IMG/VR virus record: IMGVR_UViG_3300020207_001276
Span: 1-34,084 of that record
Reading direction: 5' to 3' (one strand)
From: a virus
DNA length: 34,084 nucleotides
Shown: one piece after another, positions 21,300 through 28,932 of the stretch
Position numbering within the stretch: the stretch's first letter is position 1
Layout of the letters: each line of letters opens with the position of its first letter
Made by a program: the position numbers and the translations under genes
The notes under the pieces: model-generated
What the model was told of the DNA's origin: nothing
The model's database searches: none
The model's input: the letters and a program-made list of their open reading frames with translations, nothing else

Positions 21300-21669
21300 C
21301 GGATGTTCTGGAACTCCGTATTATGGAGAAATGAGTACCGCTAAAAATTATGGAACTCCGCAAAACATTATTGGGTTAGCAGTTAATGTAGCCAAATATA
21401 ATGCTTATAGTGTTCCTAAAGAAGGTCGACAAAAACACGAACAATGTGTATACTTTGCATTAGATGAATTAAATATTGGAGAACATTGCGAGTGGTCAAC
21501 CAGAAATGCATTGGGTAATGTACAAGTAATGAGTCATAAGCCGGTAGGTAGTGGCTACTGTACAGAGCTCATAAGTTCTGTAATTTACAAAGGAAATAGC
21601 AAGGCCTGGAAAGAAACTGCCTGTACAAAAGGTCCTGGAAATAACTGGACATTTATCTCGGCATCGTAA
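21247..21669 (+). CDS. Lipoprotein, 140 aa, GTG start
   Basis: GTG start with AAGGAG 10-11 bases upstream, inside the preceding gene. Signal MTNLLASGFLLILTLVISGC with lipobox ISGC. The mature part begins SGTPYYGEMSTAKNYGTPQNI and has QCVYFALDELNIGEHCEW and SGYCTELISSVIY, with cysteines that may pair. Not recognised. The third in the lipoprotein series, about 20 bases before the large membrane protein. Confidence 0.75.
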   Translation: MTNLLASGFLLILTLVISGCSGTPYYGEMSTAKNYGTPQNIIGLAVNVAKYNAYSVPKEGRQKHEQCVYFALDELNIGEHCEWSTRNALGNVQVMSHKPVGSGYCTELISSVIYKGNSKAWKETACTKGPGNNWTFISAS

Positions 21670-21688
21670 AAGTGGTAAATATATTACT

Positions 21689-23416
21689 ATGCTTTTAGGA
21701 CTATTAACACTCATCACGGCACTGTCAATTAGTGCCGTTGCTATATATTACAGCGTGGCTGGCCTTGTTGCTATTTTTGCCGCGGCCGCTTTGCCTATTA
21801 TGATTATGGGCGGAGTACTTGAAATATCCAAACTTGTTACAGCAGTTTGGTTACACCGTTATTGGAAACAGGCTACCTGGTGGCTAAAGACATATCTAAG
21901 TACAGCAGTTATTGTACTCATGCTTATTACAAGTATGGGTATTTTTGGTTTCCTATCTAAAGCACACATTGAACAAACTGCACAAAGCACAGACAATATA
22001 GCACGAGTTGAAACAATACAAAATGAAATTGATAGACAGTTAGGTATTGTAGGCCGTGCAGAAAATAGAATACGTCAACTTGAAACAAGCGGTACTGGTT
22101 CTGACACTAATATTCAAAACCAAATTGATAGAGAACAAGAACGTATTGACAAAGCATTTGAACGTATTCAACCTGCTATTGATGAACAAAATGCAATCAT
22201 TGCGGGTGTAACAAAACTATTCCAAGATGAATTAGATAAAATTGATGCAGAGATTGAAACACTGCAAGGTTACATTGATAACGGCGAAACTAAAAAAGCA
22301 CAACAAATGATTGGTGCAAGTGCTGATGGCATCTTTGGTAAAAATACCGCAGAGAAGATTGGCGACTGGCAGGACGAAAAAGACGCTGAACGTGCAGAAT
22401 GGTTAACTAAAATACAAGATGCCGCTAACTCACCGACTGTAATAGCCGCTCGTGACGAAATACAAAGACTACGTAAAAGTGCTGAAGATCAAGTAGCAAA
22501 CAGTCAAGCACTAATAGAACGTCTAAGAAAACAATTAGCCAATGAAGATAACGCAGAAGAAATCCAAAAGAGTATAGACGAACAAAACGAACGAGTTCGA
22601 AATGCATCTTCTGAGATCGATCGACTAACTGAAGAAAAGATTCAATTAGAAAGTGAATACCGCAAATTAGAAGCAGAAGTAGGACCTATCAAATACATTG
22701 CTGAATTTATCTACGGCGAAACTGCTGATAACAATATGTTAGAAGAAGCAGTTCGTTGGGTTATTATTACAATTATATTTGTGTTTGACCCATTAGCAGT
22801 CTTATTGCTTATAGCAAGCCAATATACCTTTGAGTGGAGACGCTCTAAAGATGACAACGGTGGCTGGCTTCGGCAGTACGAGCAAGCAAGAGCACAGCGT
22901 ATAGTTGACAACCCTGGTTATAATCCTGAGCCTCCTGCGCCACCTAAAGAAGAAAAGGAAGAAGTAGATGATACAACAAATACTACTACAGCAAATGATG
23001 ATAGCAGAGACGTGGTATCAGAAGCAGATACTCCCGTGGCAGATGCAGTGGATACAGAACTGGAACAGCCAGAAGTACAACCTGATGAGCAAGACACTCA
23101 AGTAGAATCTAAAAAAAAGACAGATACAGAATCATCGGAAGAATTAAATCCAGATCTTGAACAGTGGAACAAGTGGGTAGAGGCCGCTGAAGCAGAAGTT
23201 GCTAATGAGCAAAAACAAATTCCTAATACAAAAAACAGAGTTTTTTATCCTGAAGAGTTATCCGAAAACAAAACTTATGTAATGAAAGATAATGGCGAGC
23301 AAATCGTTAAAGAAAATAAGCCACAACCAACTAAAAGTGATTCGGAAAATGGCTATATACAGAACGAAGAGCAAACTGATGAAAAACTATGGAAAAGGTT
23401 AAAGGATCGTGAGTAG
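21689..23416 (+). CDS. Large membrane protein with central coiled coil, 575 aa
   Basis: N-terminal membrane segments (LLGLLTLITALSISAVAIYYS; LVAIFAAAALPIMIMGG; TAVIVLMLITSMGIFGF) come first. A long coiled coil (about residues 100-340) follows, then another hydrophobic pair (WVIITIIFVFDPLAVLLLIA) and an acidic Pro/Glu-rich cytoplasmic tail. Within the coil is MIGASADGIFGKNTAEKIGDW, which resembles a peptidoglycan-binding repeat core (DGIFGxxT). I recall it as a conserved membrane protein of T4-like marine phages. Wall-linked inner-membrane scaffolding or superinfection control are possible; neither is shown. Confidence 0.75.
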   Translation: MLLGLLTLITALSISAVAIYYSVAGLVAIFAAAALPIMIMGGVLEISKLVTAVWLHRYWKQATWWLKTYLSTAVIVLMLITSMGIFGFLSKAHIEQTAQSTDNIARVETIQNEIDRQLGIVGRAENRIRQLETSGTGSDTNIQNQIDREQERIDKAFERIQPAIDEQNAIIAGVTKLFQDELDKIDAEIETLQGYIDNGETKKAQQMIGASADGIFGKNTAEKIGDWQDEKDAERAEWLTKIQDAANSPTVIAARDEIQRLRKSAEDQVANSQALIERLRKQLANEDNAEEIQKSIDEQNERVRNASSEIDRLTEEKIQLESEYRKLEAEVGPIKYIAEFIYGETADNNMLEEAVRWVIITIIFVFDPLAVLLLIASQYTFEWRRSKDDNGGWLRQYEQARAQRIVDNPGYNPEPPAPPKEEKEEVDDTTNTTTANDDSRDVVSEADTPVADAVDTELEQPEVQPDEQDTQVESKKKTDTESSEELNPDLEQWNKWVEAAEAEVANEQKQIPNTKNRVFYPEELSENKTYVMKDNGEQIVKENKPQPTKSDSENGYIQNEEQTDEKLWKRLKDRE

Positions 23417-23813
23417 TAAAATAACACTTATTACCCCACCGGATAAAATTTTTAATCAAAATAAATCAATAGCATTAGTGCATCCATCTGAAGCTATTAG
23501 ACTACAAGCACAAGAAATTCTTGCTAAATCTGAAACACATGAAAATGTGTATATGTATACCTTAAATGATGTAGAAAGCGATGTTGACTGGCTCTTAACA
23601 GTCTGTAAAATGTCAGACATTGTTATTTTAGATTATGATAATAGTCCAAAACATGTAAAAAATCTCGCCGCATATATTATATCTTTACCCCAAACTTATT
23701 GGTTGACAAGTAGCGACGAAATGTTGTATAATAAACTTAGTAATAATAGAGTTTACGGTTTAGACTCTATTGAACATTTAATTTTAGGAGGTTCGTTTGA
23801 GACGGAACAATAA
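23409..23813 (+). CDS. Hypothetical protein, 134 aa
   Basis: GTG start overlapping the membrane-protein gene by 8 bases. Beta-alpha pattern: SIALVHPSEAIRLQAQEIL, DIVILDYDNSP and TYWLTSSDEMLYNKL. The DIVILDYD strand with acids at its end looks like a receiver/Rossmann-like domain but lacks a clear catalytic set. Its end overlaps rpsU by 17 bases. A consensus-like promoter lies inside it. Confidence 0.65.
   Translation: MSSKITLITPPDKIFNQNKSIALVHPSEAIRLQAQEILAKSETHENVYMYTLNDVESDVDWLLTVCKMSDIVILDYDNSPKHVKNLAAYIISLPQTYWLTSSDEMLYNKLSNNRVYGLDSIEHLILGGSFETEQ
23703..23732 (+). promoter_or_regulatory. Possible internal sigma70-type promoter before rpsU
   Basis: TTGACA (23703-23708), 18 bases, TATAAT (23727-23732): both hexamers are perfect but sit inside a coding region. 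It would transcribe rpsU and the genes behind it. Confidence 0.5.
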
Positions 23814-24036
23814 AGACCAAAATCAACTCGTAGGAGGGTTGGCAGTTGAAGTACGAAATGGTGATTTCAACAAAGCACTAAGAATTTTTAAAAAGAAAGT
23901 ACAACAAGCAGGTATTGTGCAAGAAATAAGAGAACGCCAGCACTATATCAAACCAAGCGAAAAACGCAAGAAAGCAAAAGCGGCAGGCCGTGCTCGATGG
24001 CTTAAGAAACAAAAAAAATTAAACGATCTATTTTAA
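23797..24036 (+). CDS. rpsU: Ribosomal protein bS21
   Basis: 79 aa, TTG start with AGGAGG at ideal spacing. Sequence GLAVEVRNGDFNKALRIFKKKVQQAG, EIRERQHYIKPSEKRKKAKA and RARWLKKQ is bS21 over its whole length. bS21 is the small-subunit protein near the mRNA exit that helps choose the Shine-Dalgarno site. Phage copies are known and may bias host ribosomes toward phage messages. It follows an out-of-frame neighbour by overlap. The only ribosomal protein in the window. Confidence 0.95.
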   Translation: MRRNNKDQNQLVGGLAVEVRNGDFNKALRIFKKKVQQAGIVQEIRERQHYIKPSEKRKKAKAAGRARWLKKQKKLNDLF

Positions 24037-24045
24037 GGTAACGTT

Positions 24046-24624
24046 ATGGCAATGAATGCAGAACCCTGGTTTCCAAGTGTTATTTGGAATGCAGATGTAC
24101 AAGGCATAGATAACACGTTACTTAAACAATACGCATATCAAAGACAAGCAAACGACTCTGGACGTATTATAAGTAACTACGGCGGCTATCAAAGTAACGA
24201 TATACAAGCAGGCGATAACGATGCTATGGATAGTTTAGTAACTCATATCAACAATGAAGTTGCAGAAATTTCTAAAGGTGTAGGTATTAAATCGTTACAA
24301 CTGTATAACATTTGGATTAATATCAATCCACCAGGTGCATATAATATTACACATAGACATCAAGATGCAGTTTTAAGCGGCGTATATTATATTCAAGCAT
24401 CTGAAGATCAAGGTAATATTAATTTTGTTAGACGTGATGGCGGCGAGTATCATTTACATGGAAGTATGGTAACACAAATGCATCATTTTAATTCAAGTGC
24501 ATGTAAATATCCAGCCAAGACAGGAGCGTTATATATTTTTCCTGGATGGCTTGACCATTACGTTGACGGTAACAGAACTGATCAAGATCGTATTAGTATA
24601 TCATTTAATTGTGGAAGTGTATAA
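24046..24624 (+). CDS. 2-oxoglutarate/Fe(II)-dependent oxygenase
   Basis: 192 aa. The double-stranded beta-helix shows NITHRHQDAVLSGVYYIQ (His-x-Asp of the metal triad) and LDHYVDGNRTDQDRISISFN (second His, then the Arg that binds 2-oxoglutarate). NIWININPPGAYN precedes it. These proteins hydroxylate proteins, nucleic acids or metabolites; this subfamily is common in marine myoviruses and its substrate is unknown. It is directly followed by guaC (stop TAA and ATG adjacent). Confidence 0.9.
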   Translation: MAMNAEPWFPSVIWNADVQGIDNTLLKQYAYQRQANDSGRIISNYGGYQSNDIQAGDNDAMDSLVTHINNEVAEISKGVGIKSLQLYNIWININPPGAYNITHRHQDAVLSGVYYIQASEDQGNINFVRRDGGEYHLHGSMVTQMHHFNSSACKYPAKTGALYIFPGWLDHYVDGNRTDQDRISISFNCGSV

Positions 24625-25803
24625 ATGAGATTAGAACAAGATATTAAATTAGACTATAAGGATGTTCTTATTCGTCCTAAACGTTCAACACTTGGTAGTC
24701 GTAAAGAAGTAGACCTTAAACGTGGATACAACTGGCGAAACTGGCAACCTGAAGATATGAGCATGGAGCAAATACGTCCTGAGCAAAAACACTGGCGTGG
24801 TGTTCCTATTATGGCAAGTAATATGGACGGTGTTGGTACATTTGAAATGGCTGACAAACTTGCTGAAGCCGAAGTGTTTACTTGTCTTGTTAAAACATAT
24901 AGCGTAAACGAGCTTGTAAATTATTTTGACAGCGAATATCCTGAGCGTACAGAATATGTTGCAATGAGTATTGGAATTACAGAACGTGATCACGACAAGT
25001 TTCGTGCAGTATATGAACAAACAGGCGAAAAATTGCGTTATATTTGTATTGACGTAGCAAATGGTTATAGTGAACGTTTTGTAAAATTTGTAAAACAATT
25101 TAGAGAACTATATCCGCATATAGTCATCATAGCGGGTAATGTTGTAACCGGAGAGATGACAGAGGAGTTAATTCTAAATGGAGCAGACATTGTTAAAGTG
25201 GGCATCGGCCCTGGGAGCGTTTGCACAACTCGTATTCAAACTGGTGTTGGTTATCCTCAGCTTAGTGCTGTTATGGAGTGTGCTGACAGTGCTCATGGCC
25301 TTGGTGGACATATCATTGCTGATGGAGGATGTACTTCACCAGGTGATGTGGCTAAGGCATTTGCTGGAGGAGCCGACTTCGTCATGCTTGGAGGAATGCT
25401 TGCCGGGCACGATGAAGGGGGAGGTGATGTAATCACCAAATACTACAAAACAGGAGAGTGGGTTAAAGACGAACAAACTCTCGATGGTCGAACTGTAGAA
25501 ATTACCTGGAAAGACGGTATTGAAAGAAAAAAGTTTGTAACATTCTACGGAATGAGTTCGAAGGCCGCGAACGACAAACACTTTGGAGGCCTTAAGGAGT
25601 ATAGAAGCAGTGAAGGACGAGAAGTTCTTGTGCCTTACAGAGGAGCAGTGGGTAGTACTGTTCAAGATATTTTGGGTGGGTTGCGTTCTGCTTGTACTTA
25701 CGCAGGCGCAGTAAGATTAAAATATCTGTCAAAATGTACAACATTTGTTCGTTGTACGCAGACTCATAATTCTGTTTACGAAAACTCAACTATCGGTAAA
25801 TAA
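24625..25803 (+). CDS. guaC: GMP reductase
   Basis: 392 aa (E. coli GuaC is 347). The N-terminus [21 protein letters not shown] is diagnostic for GuaC rather than GuaB. The catalytic loop is [11 protein letters not shown] with Cys200, and [36 protein letters not shown] and [12 protein letters not shown] all match GuaC; there is no CBS insert. Extra residues at about 35-57 and 275-305 explain the length. It reduces GMP to IMP with NADPH, moving guanine nucleotides toward adenine, which suits an AT-rich genome. Base use at about 25110-25450 is more GC-rich than around it. Confidence 0.92.
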   Translation: MRLEQDIKLDYKDVLIRPKRSTLGSRKEVDLKRGYNWRNWQPEDMSMEQIRPEQKHWRGVPIMASNMDGVGTFEMADKLAEAEVFTCLVKTYSVNELVNYFDSEYPERTEYVAMSIGITERDHDKFRAVYEQTGEKLRYICIDVANGYSERFVKFVKQFRELYPHIVIIAGNVVTGEMTEELILNGADIVKVGIGPGSVCTTRIQTGVGYPQLSAVMECADSAHGLGGHIIADGGCTSPGDVAKAFAGGADFVMLGGMLAGHDEGGGDVITKYYKTGEWVKDEQTLDGRTVEITWKDGIERKKFVTFYGMSSKAANDKHFGGLKEYRSSEGREVLVPYRGAVGSTVQDILGGLRSACTYAGAVRLKYLSKCTTFVRCTQTHNSVYENSTIGK

Positions 25804-25818
25804 TTTTGGAGGTAACAA

Positions 25819-27432
25819 ATGATTTATAAAGAAGTTGAATTTGGTGAGAAAAGTCGTGCAAAACTACTTGAAGGCATTGATGTTTTATCAAATGCAGTTA
25901 AAACTACTTTAGGTCCAAAAGGACGAAATGTAATTATCCATCGACCAGAAAACGAACCACATGTTACCAAAGATGGTGTAACTGTAGCAGGCGAAATTAT
26001 TTTAAAAGATGAACTTGAAAACATGGGCGCACAAATGGTTTTGGTTGCCGCTGAAAGAACTGCAAAACAAGCAGGTGATGGAACTACAACTGCAACAGTT
26101 TTAACACAGAGTATTGTTAAAGAAGGAATGAAGTTAGTATCAGCTGGCATGAATCCTATGGATCTAAAAAGAGGAATTGATAAAGCAGTTGCAGAAATTG
26201 TTAAACACCTTGCAGAAATATCTATACCTTGTAAAACACCTGAAGAAGTTAGAAAGGTAGCAACACTTTCTGCAAACTCAGATGCAAAAATTGGAAATAA
26301 AATTGCAGAAGCAATCGAAGCTGTAGGAAAAACAGGTGCCATTTCAATTGAATCTGGTAAATCTTTAGAAGATGAGTTAGTAAAAACAGACGGCTTGCAA
26401 ATTGACAGAGGTTACATAAGCGCATATTTTTCTACAAATTTTGAAGCAATGACAACTGTACTTGAAGATTGTTATATTATTTTATATGACAGAACAATTA
26501 AAAGTACACACGTTCTTGTGCCTTTATTAGATAAGATAGCACCAACAGGAAAATCAGTTTTGATTGTAGCTGAAGATGTTGAAGGCGAAGCACTACAAAC
26601 TTTGTTAATGAATCATCAAAGCGGACATCTAAATGTATGTTGTATTCCAGCACCTGGCTTTGCTGATAGACGTTTACCTATTATGGAAGATATTGCTACA
26701 TTAACCGGCGGAAGAGTCTTTTCAAAAGAACTTAATAAAAATTTACAAGACGGACAAATTAGTGACTTAGGACACTGCGAAAGAATTGAAGTTACTAATC
26801 TTACAACAACTTTTATTAATGGTAGTGGAGACAGAGCCAAAATTTTATCTCGTATTCAACAAATTAAGACACAGTTAGAAACTGCATCTAACGAATACAA
26901 TGCAGATAAACTAAGAGATAGATTAGCAAAATTAGATGGCGGAGTTGCTGTTATCAAAGTTGGCGGCGCAACTGAAGTTGAAATTGGCGAAAAGAAAGAC
27001 CGATATGACGATTCATTAAATGCTACAAGAGCCGCAATTGATGATGGTATTATACCAGGAGGCGGCGTAGGATTGCTAAGAGCAAAACAAAAACTAAGCA
27101 ACATTGAAACAGCTAATTTAGATCAAAAAGCAGGTGTTGATATTGTACTTAAAGCTATCGAATCGCCTGCCAGACAGATTGTTGACAATGCAGGAGGCAA
27201 GCCTGATGTTGTTATCAATGCAATTCTTCAAAGTGAAGGCAATCATGGATATGATGCTGCCACTGGAGAATTTGGTGATATGATGGATTTAGGCATCATT
27301 GATCCTACTAAAGTCACAAAAACTGCATTAATTAACGCGGCCAGTGTTGCTGGTTTGTTAATTACTTCAGAATGTTCTATTATTGCTAAAGGCGTACAGG
27401 AACAGAAAAATGAAGAATATATACCATTGTAG
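25819..27432 (+). CDS. groEL: Chaperonin GroEL, phage type
   Basis: 537 aa. ATPase motifs DGTTTATV and TTLGPKGRNV are intact, and the Asp in DDSLNAT and PGGGVGL match the equatorial domain. Apical and intermediate domains are complete but diverged. The C-terminus ends EEYIPL without the usual Gly-Gly-Met tail. GGAGG precedes the ATG. No groES or gp31-like partner is seen in the window, so it uses a host or distant phage co-chaperonin, or works alone. It probably folds capsid or other phage proteins. Confidence 0.96.
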   Translation: MIYKEVEFGEKSRAKLLEGIDVLSNAVKTTLGPKGRNVIIHRPENEPHVTKDGVTVAGEIILKDELENMGAQMVLVAAERTAKQAGDGTTTATVLTQSIVKEGMKLVSAGMNPMDLKRGIDKAVAEIVKHLAEISIPCKTPEEVRKVATLSANSDAKIGNKIAEAIEAVGKTGAISIESGKSLEDELVKTDGLQIDRGYISAYFSTNFEAMTTVLEDCYIILYDRTIKSTHVLVPLLDKIAPTGKSVLIVAEDVEGEALQTLLMNHQSGHLNVCCIPAPGFADRRLPIMEDIATLTGGRVFSKELNKNLQDGQISDLGHCERIEVTNLTTTFINGSGDRAKILSRIQQIKTQLETASNEYNADKLRDRLAKLDGGVAVIKVGGATEVEIGEKKDRYDDSLNATRAAIDDGIIPGGGVGLLRAKQKLSNIETANLDQKAGVDIVLKAIESPARQIVDNAGGKPDVVINAILQSEGNHGYDAATGEFGDMMDLGIIDPTKVTKTALINAASVAGLLITSECSIIAKGVQEQKNEEYIPL

Positions 27433-27439
27433 TTTTTGG

Positions 27440-27479
27440 GATAAATAAAGTTGACATTATAGTAAATAGATGTTATTAT
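27440..27479 (+). promoter_or_regulatory. Dual promoter before hsp20: late box and sigma70-type
   Basis: GATAAATA (27440-27447) lies directly before TTGACA (27451-27456), a 17-base spacer and TATTAT (27474-27479). The gene could therefore be expressed both early and late. Confidence 0.75.
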
Positions 27480-27485
27480 AATGTT

Positions 27486-27530
27486 GTAGCGCCGAAAGGG
27501 CTACGAAATTAATCTTGCTTAATAAAGGAG
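27486..27530 (+). promoter_or_regulatory. ROSE-like RNA thermometer candidate in the hsp20 leader
   Basis: Hairpin 1: GTAGC-(G)-CC, GAAA loop, GG-GCTAC (27486-27504). Hairpin 2: TTGCTT (27515-27520), loop AATA, AAGGAG (27525-27530), which masks the ribosome site with one G-G mismatch. A UUGCU-type strand facing AGGA is the hallmark of ROSE elements in small heat-shock genes. Confidence 0.5.
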
Positions 27531-27537
27531 AAATAAA

Positions 27538-28002
27538 ATGACAAGACTAACAACACTCGACCTACCTAACTTTCACAGAGCTACAATTGGCTTTGATAGA
27601 ATGTTCGACGAATTAGAAAGAACTTTTGCTAATTCACAATCAAACGGTTATCCACCATACAACATTGCACAGATCAACGAAGATGAGTATATGATCTCTC
27701 TTGCCGTTGCTGGCTTTGGCATGGATAATCTTTCAATTGAAAAAGATAAGAACGTTCTTAAGATTGAAGGTACAGCTCCTAAAGGAGGAGACGAAGTAAA
27801 TTATCTACACAAAGGAATTGGCGGACGCAACTTCCGTAGAGAGTTTACACTTGCTGATCACGTTGATGTTGTTAATGCAAGCCTTGAATTAGGTATGCTT
27901 AACATTCATCTAAAGCGTGAAGTTCCAGAAGAGCTACAGCCTAAGAAGATTGAGATCAATGCTGGTCTTACTCTTGACGGCGAAGTTGCAGAGGACAAGT
28001 AA
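27538..28002 (+). CDS. hsp20: Small heat-shock protein (Hsp20/IbpA type)
   Basis: 154 aa. N-terminal LPNFHRATIGFDRMFDELERTF resembles IbpA. The alpha-crystallin domain (about residues 35-130) contains ISLAVAGFGMDNLSIEK, GRNFRREFTLADHVDV and the end motif GMLNIHLKREVPEE. A C-terminal IEI anchor (KKIEIN) binds neighbouring subunits. It holds unfolding proteins in the cytoplasm. Common in marine T4-like phages. The leader suggests temperature or structural control, and a strong hairpin follows it. Confidence 0.95.
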   Translation: MTRLTTLDLPNFHRATIGFDRMFDELERTFANSQSNGYPPYNIAQINEDEYMISLAVAGFGMDNLSIEKDKNVLKIEGTAPKGGDEVNYLHKGIGGRNFRREFTLADHVDVVNASLELGMLNIHLKREVPEELQPKKIEINAGLTLDGEVAEDK

Positions 28003-28015
28003 TATTGACTCAGTG

Positions 28016-28039
28016 TTGGGGGAGTAGTTTCTCCCCCAA
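28016..28039 (+). promoter_or_regulatory. Strong hairpin between hsp20 and clpS
   Basis: TTGGGGGAG / CTCCCCCAA is a perfect 9-bp GC-rich stem with a 6-base loop. No T run follows, so it is more likely an mRNA-stabilising or processing element, or a partial terminator, than a full terminator. Confidence 0.6.
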
Positions 28040-28060
28040 TTCAAGTCTAAGGAGAATTAA

Positions 28061-28372
28061 ATGAGTACAGATGTAATTGAAGAAGTAGTAATAGACGAAA
28101 AAATTGGGGAAGTAATCGATGTCCCTAAGAGATACAAAGTAGTTCTTATTAATGATGATCAAACTCCTATGGATTGGGTTATTGATGTTTTAGTATCTAT
28201 TTTTAAACATTCTGAAACAACTGCAAAAGAGCTTACACTAACCATTCATACCGAAGGCTCTGGCATTGCAGGCATATATACTTTTGAAATGGCGGAACAA
28301 AAAACTATTGAAGCAACAACAGCAAGTAGAGAAAGAGGTTTTCCGTTACAAATTAAAGTAGATGAAGAATGA
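28061..28372 (+). CDS. clpS: ClpS adaptor for ClpAP protease
   Basis: 103 aa. After an acidic flexible N-terminus, YKVVLINDDQTPMDWVIDVLVSIFKHS, then HTEGSGIAGIYTFEMAEQK and ERGFPLQIKV match ClpS from end to end. The N-degron pocket residues (NDD with TPM, His in TIHTEG) are present. It delivers proteins with destabilising N-termini to ClpAP; a phage copy could retarget host proteolysis. It overlaps ho1 by 4 bases. AAGGAG is the ribosome site. Confidence 0.93.
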   Translation: MSTDVIEEVVIDEKIGEVIDVPKRYKVVLINDDQTPMDWVIDVLVSIFKHSETTAKELTLTIHTEGSGIAGIYTFEMAEQKTIEATTASRERGFPLQIKVDEE

Positions 28373-28932
28373 GCAATTTAAAAGAATTAACTAAAGAACA
28401 GCATACCAATGCTGAAAGACAAGACTTTGTTAAAGTATTAATGAGTGGAAAAATTAATCCACAGTTTTATGCCACGTACCTATGGAACCAGCATAAAAAA
28501 TATGACTTACTTGAAGCAATGGCCGCAGTAAATGGAATTTGGTTAGATATTCCTTTTCCTATTCAACGTAAAATGGCAATTGAACAAGACTTTTTAGAAC
28601 TATGGGAAGATAAACAAAATCCTCCACCTATAGTTCAAAGCACACATGATTATATCGCACATCTAAAAGATATAATGCATGATAAAACTGCACTAATGGC
28701 ACATATCTATACATTGCATATGGGAGACCTAAGCGGTGGACAAATGATTTCTAAAAAGATTCCAGGTGAAGGTCGTATGTATCAATTTGAAGGCGACATC
28801 AAAGAAATCAAAGAAGCAATTAGAAGCAATACTTCAGATGATATGGCAGATGAAGCAAAATGGGTATTTGAATCAGCAACTGCTCTTTTTAAAGAGCTTA
28901 TGGAGTTAGACATTGAGCCTTATTTGGAATAA
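28369..28932 (+). CDS. ho1: Heme oxygenase
   Basis: 187 aa. LKELTKEQHTNAERQDF carries the heme-ligand His12, and HMGDLSGGQMISKK is the distal-helix signature. It cleaves heme to biliverdin, iron and CO using reduced ferredoxin or similar. The next gene, overlapping by 20 bases, is a bilin reductase that would use the biliverdin. Coupled ATGA to clpS. The cytoplasmic product would feed a bilin pathway and release iron. Confidence 0.95.
   Translation: MSNLKELTKEQHTNAERQDFVKVLMSGKINPQFYATYLWNQHKKYDLLEAMAAVNGIWLDIPFPIQRKMAIEQDFLELWEDKQNPPPIVQSTHDYIAHLKDIMHDKTALMAHIYTLHMGDLSGGQMISKKIPGEGRMYQFEGDIKEIKEAIRSNTSDDMADEAKWVFESATALFKELMELDIEPYLE

Noticed and set aside
24685-25098. Minus-strand frame of 137 codons opposite guaC
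   Set aside because: Composition is antisense-like and guaC is unmistakable on the + strand.
24625-25803. IMP dehydrogenase (GuaB)
   Set aside because: The N-terminus and C-terminus follow GMP reductase, and the CBS domain is absent.
25824-26342. Minus-strand frame of 172 codons opposite groEL
   Set aside because: It is a shadow of the well-conserved GroEL frame, with no ribosome site or recognisable domain.
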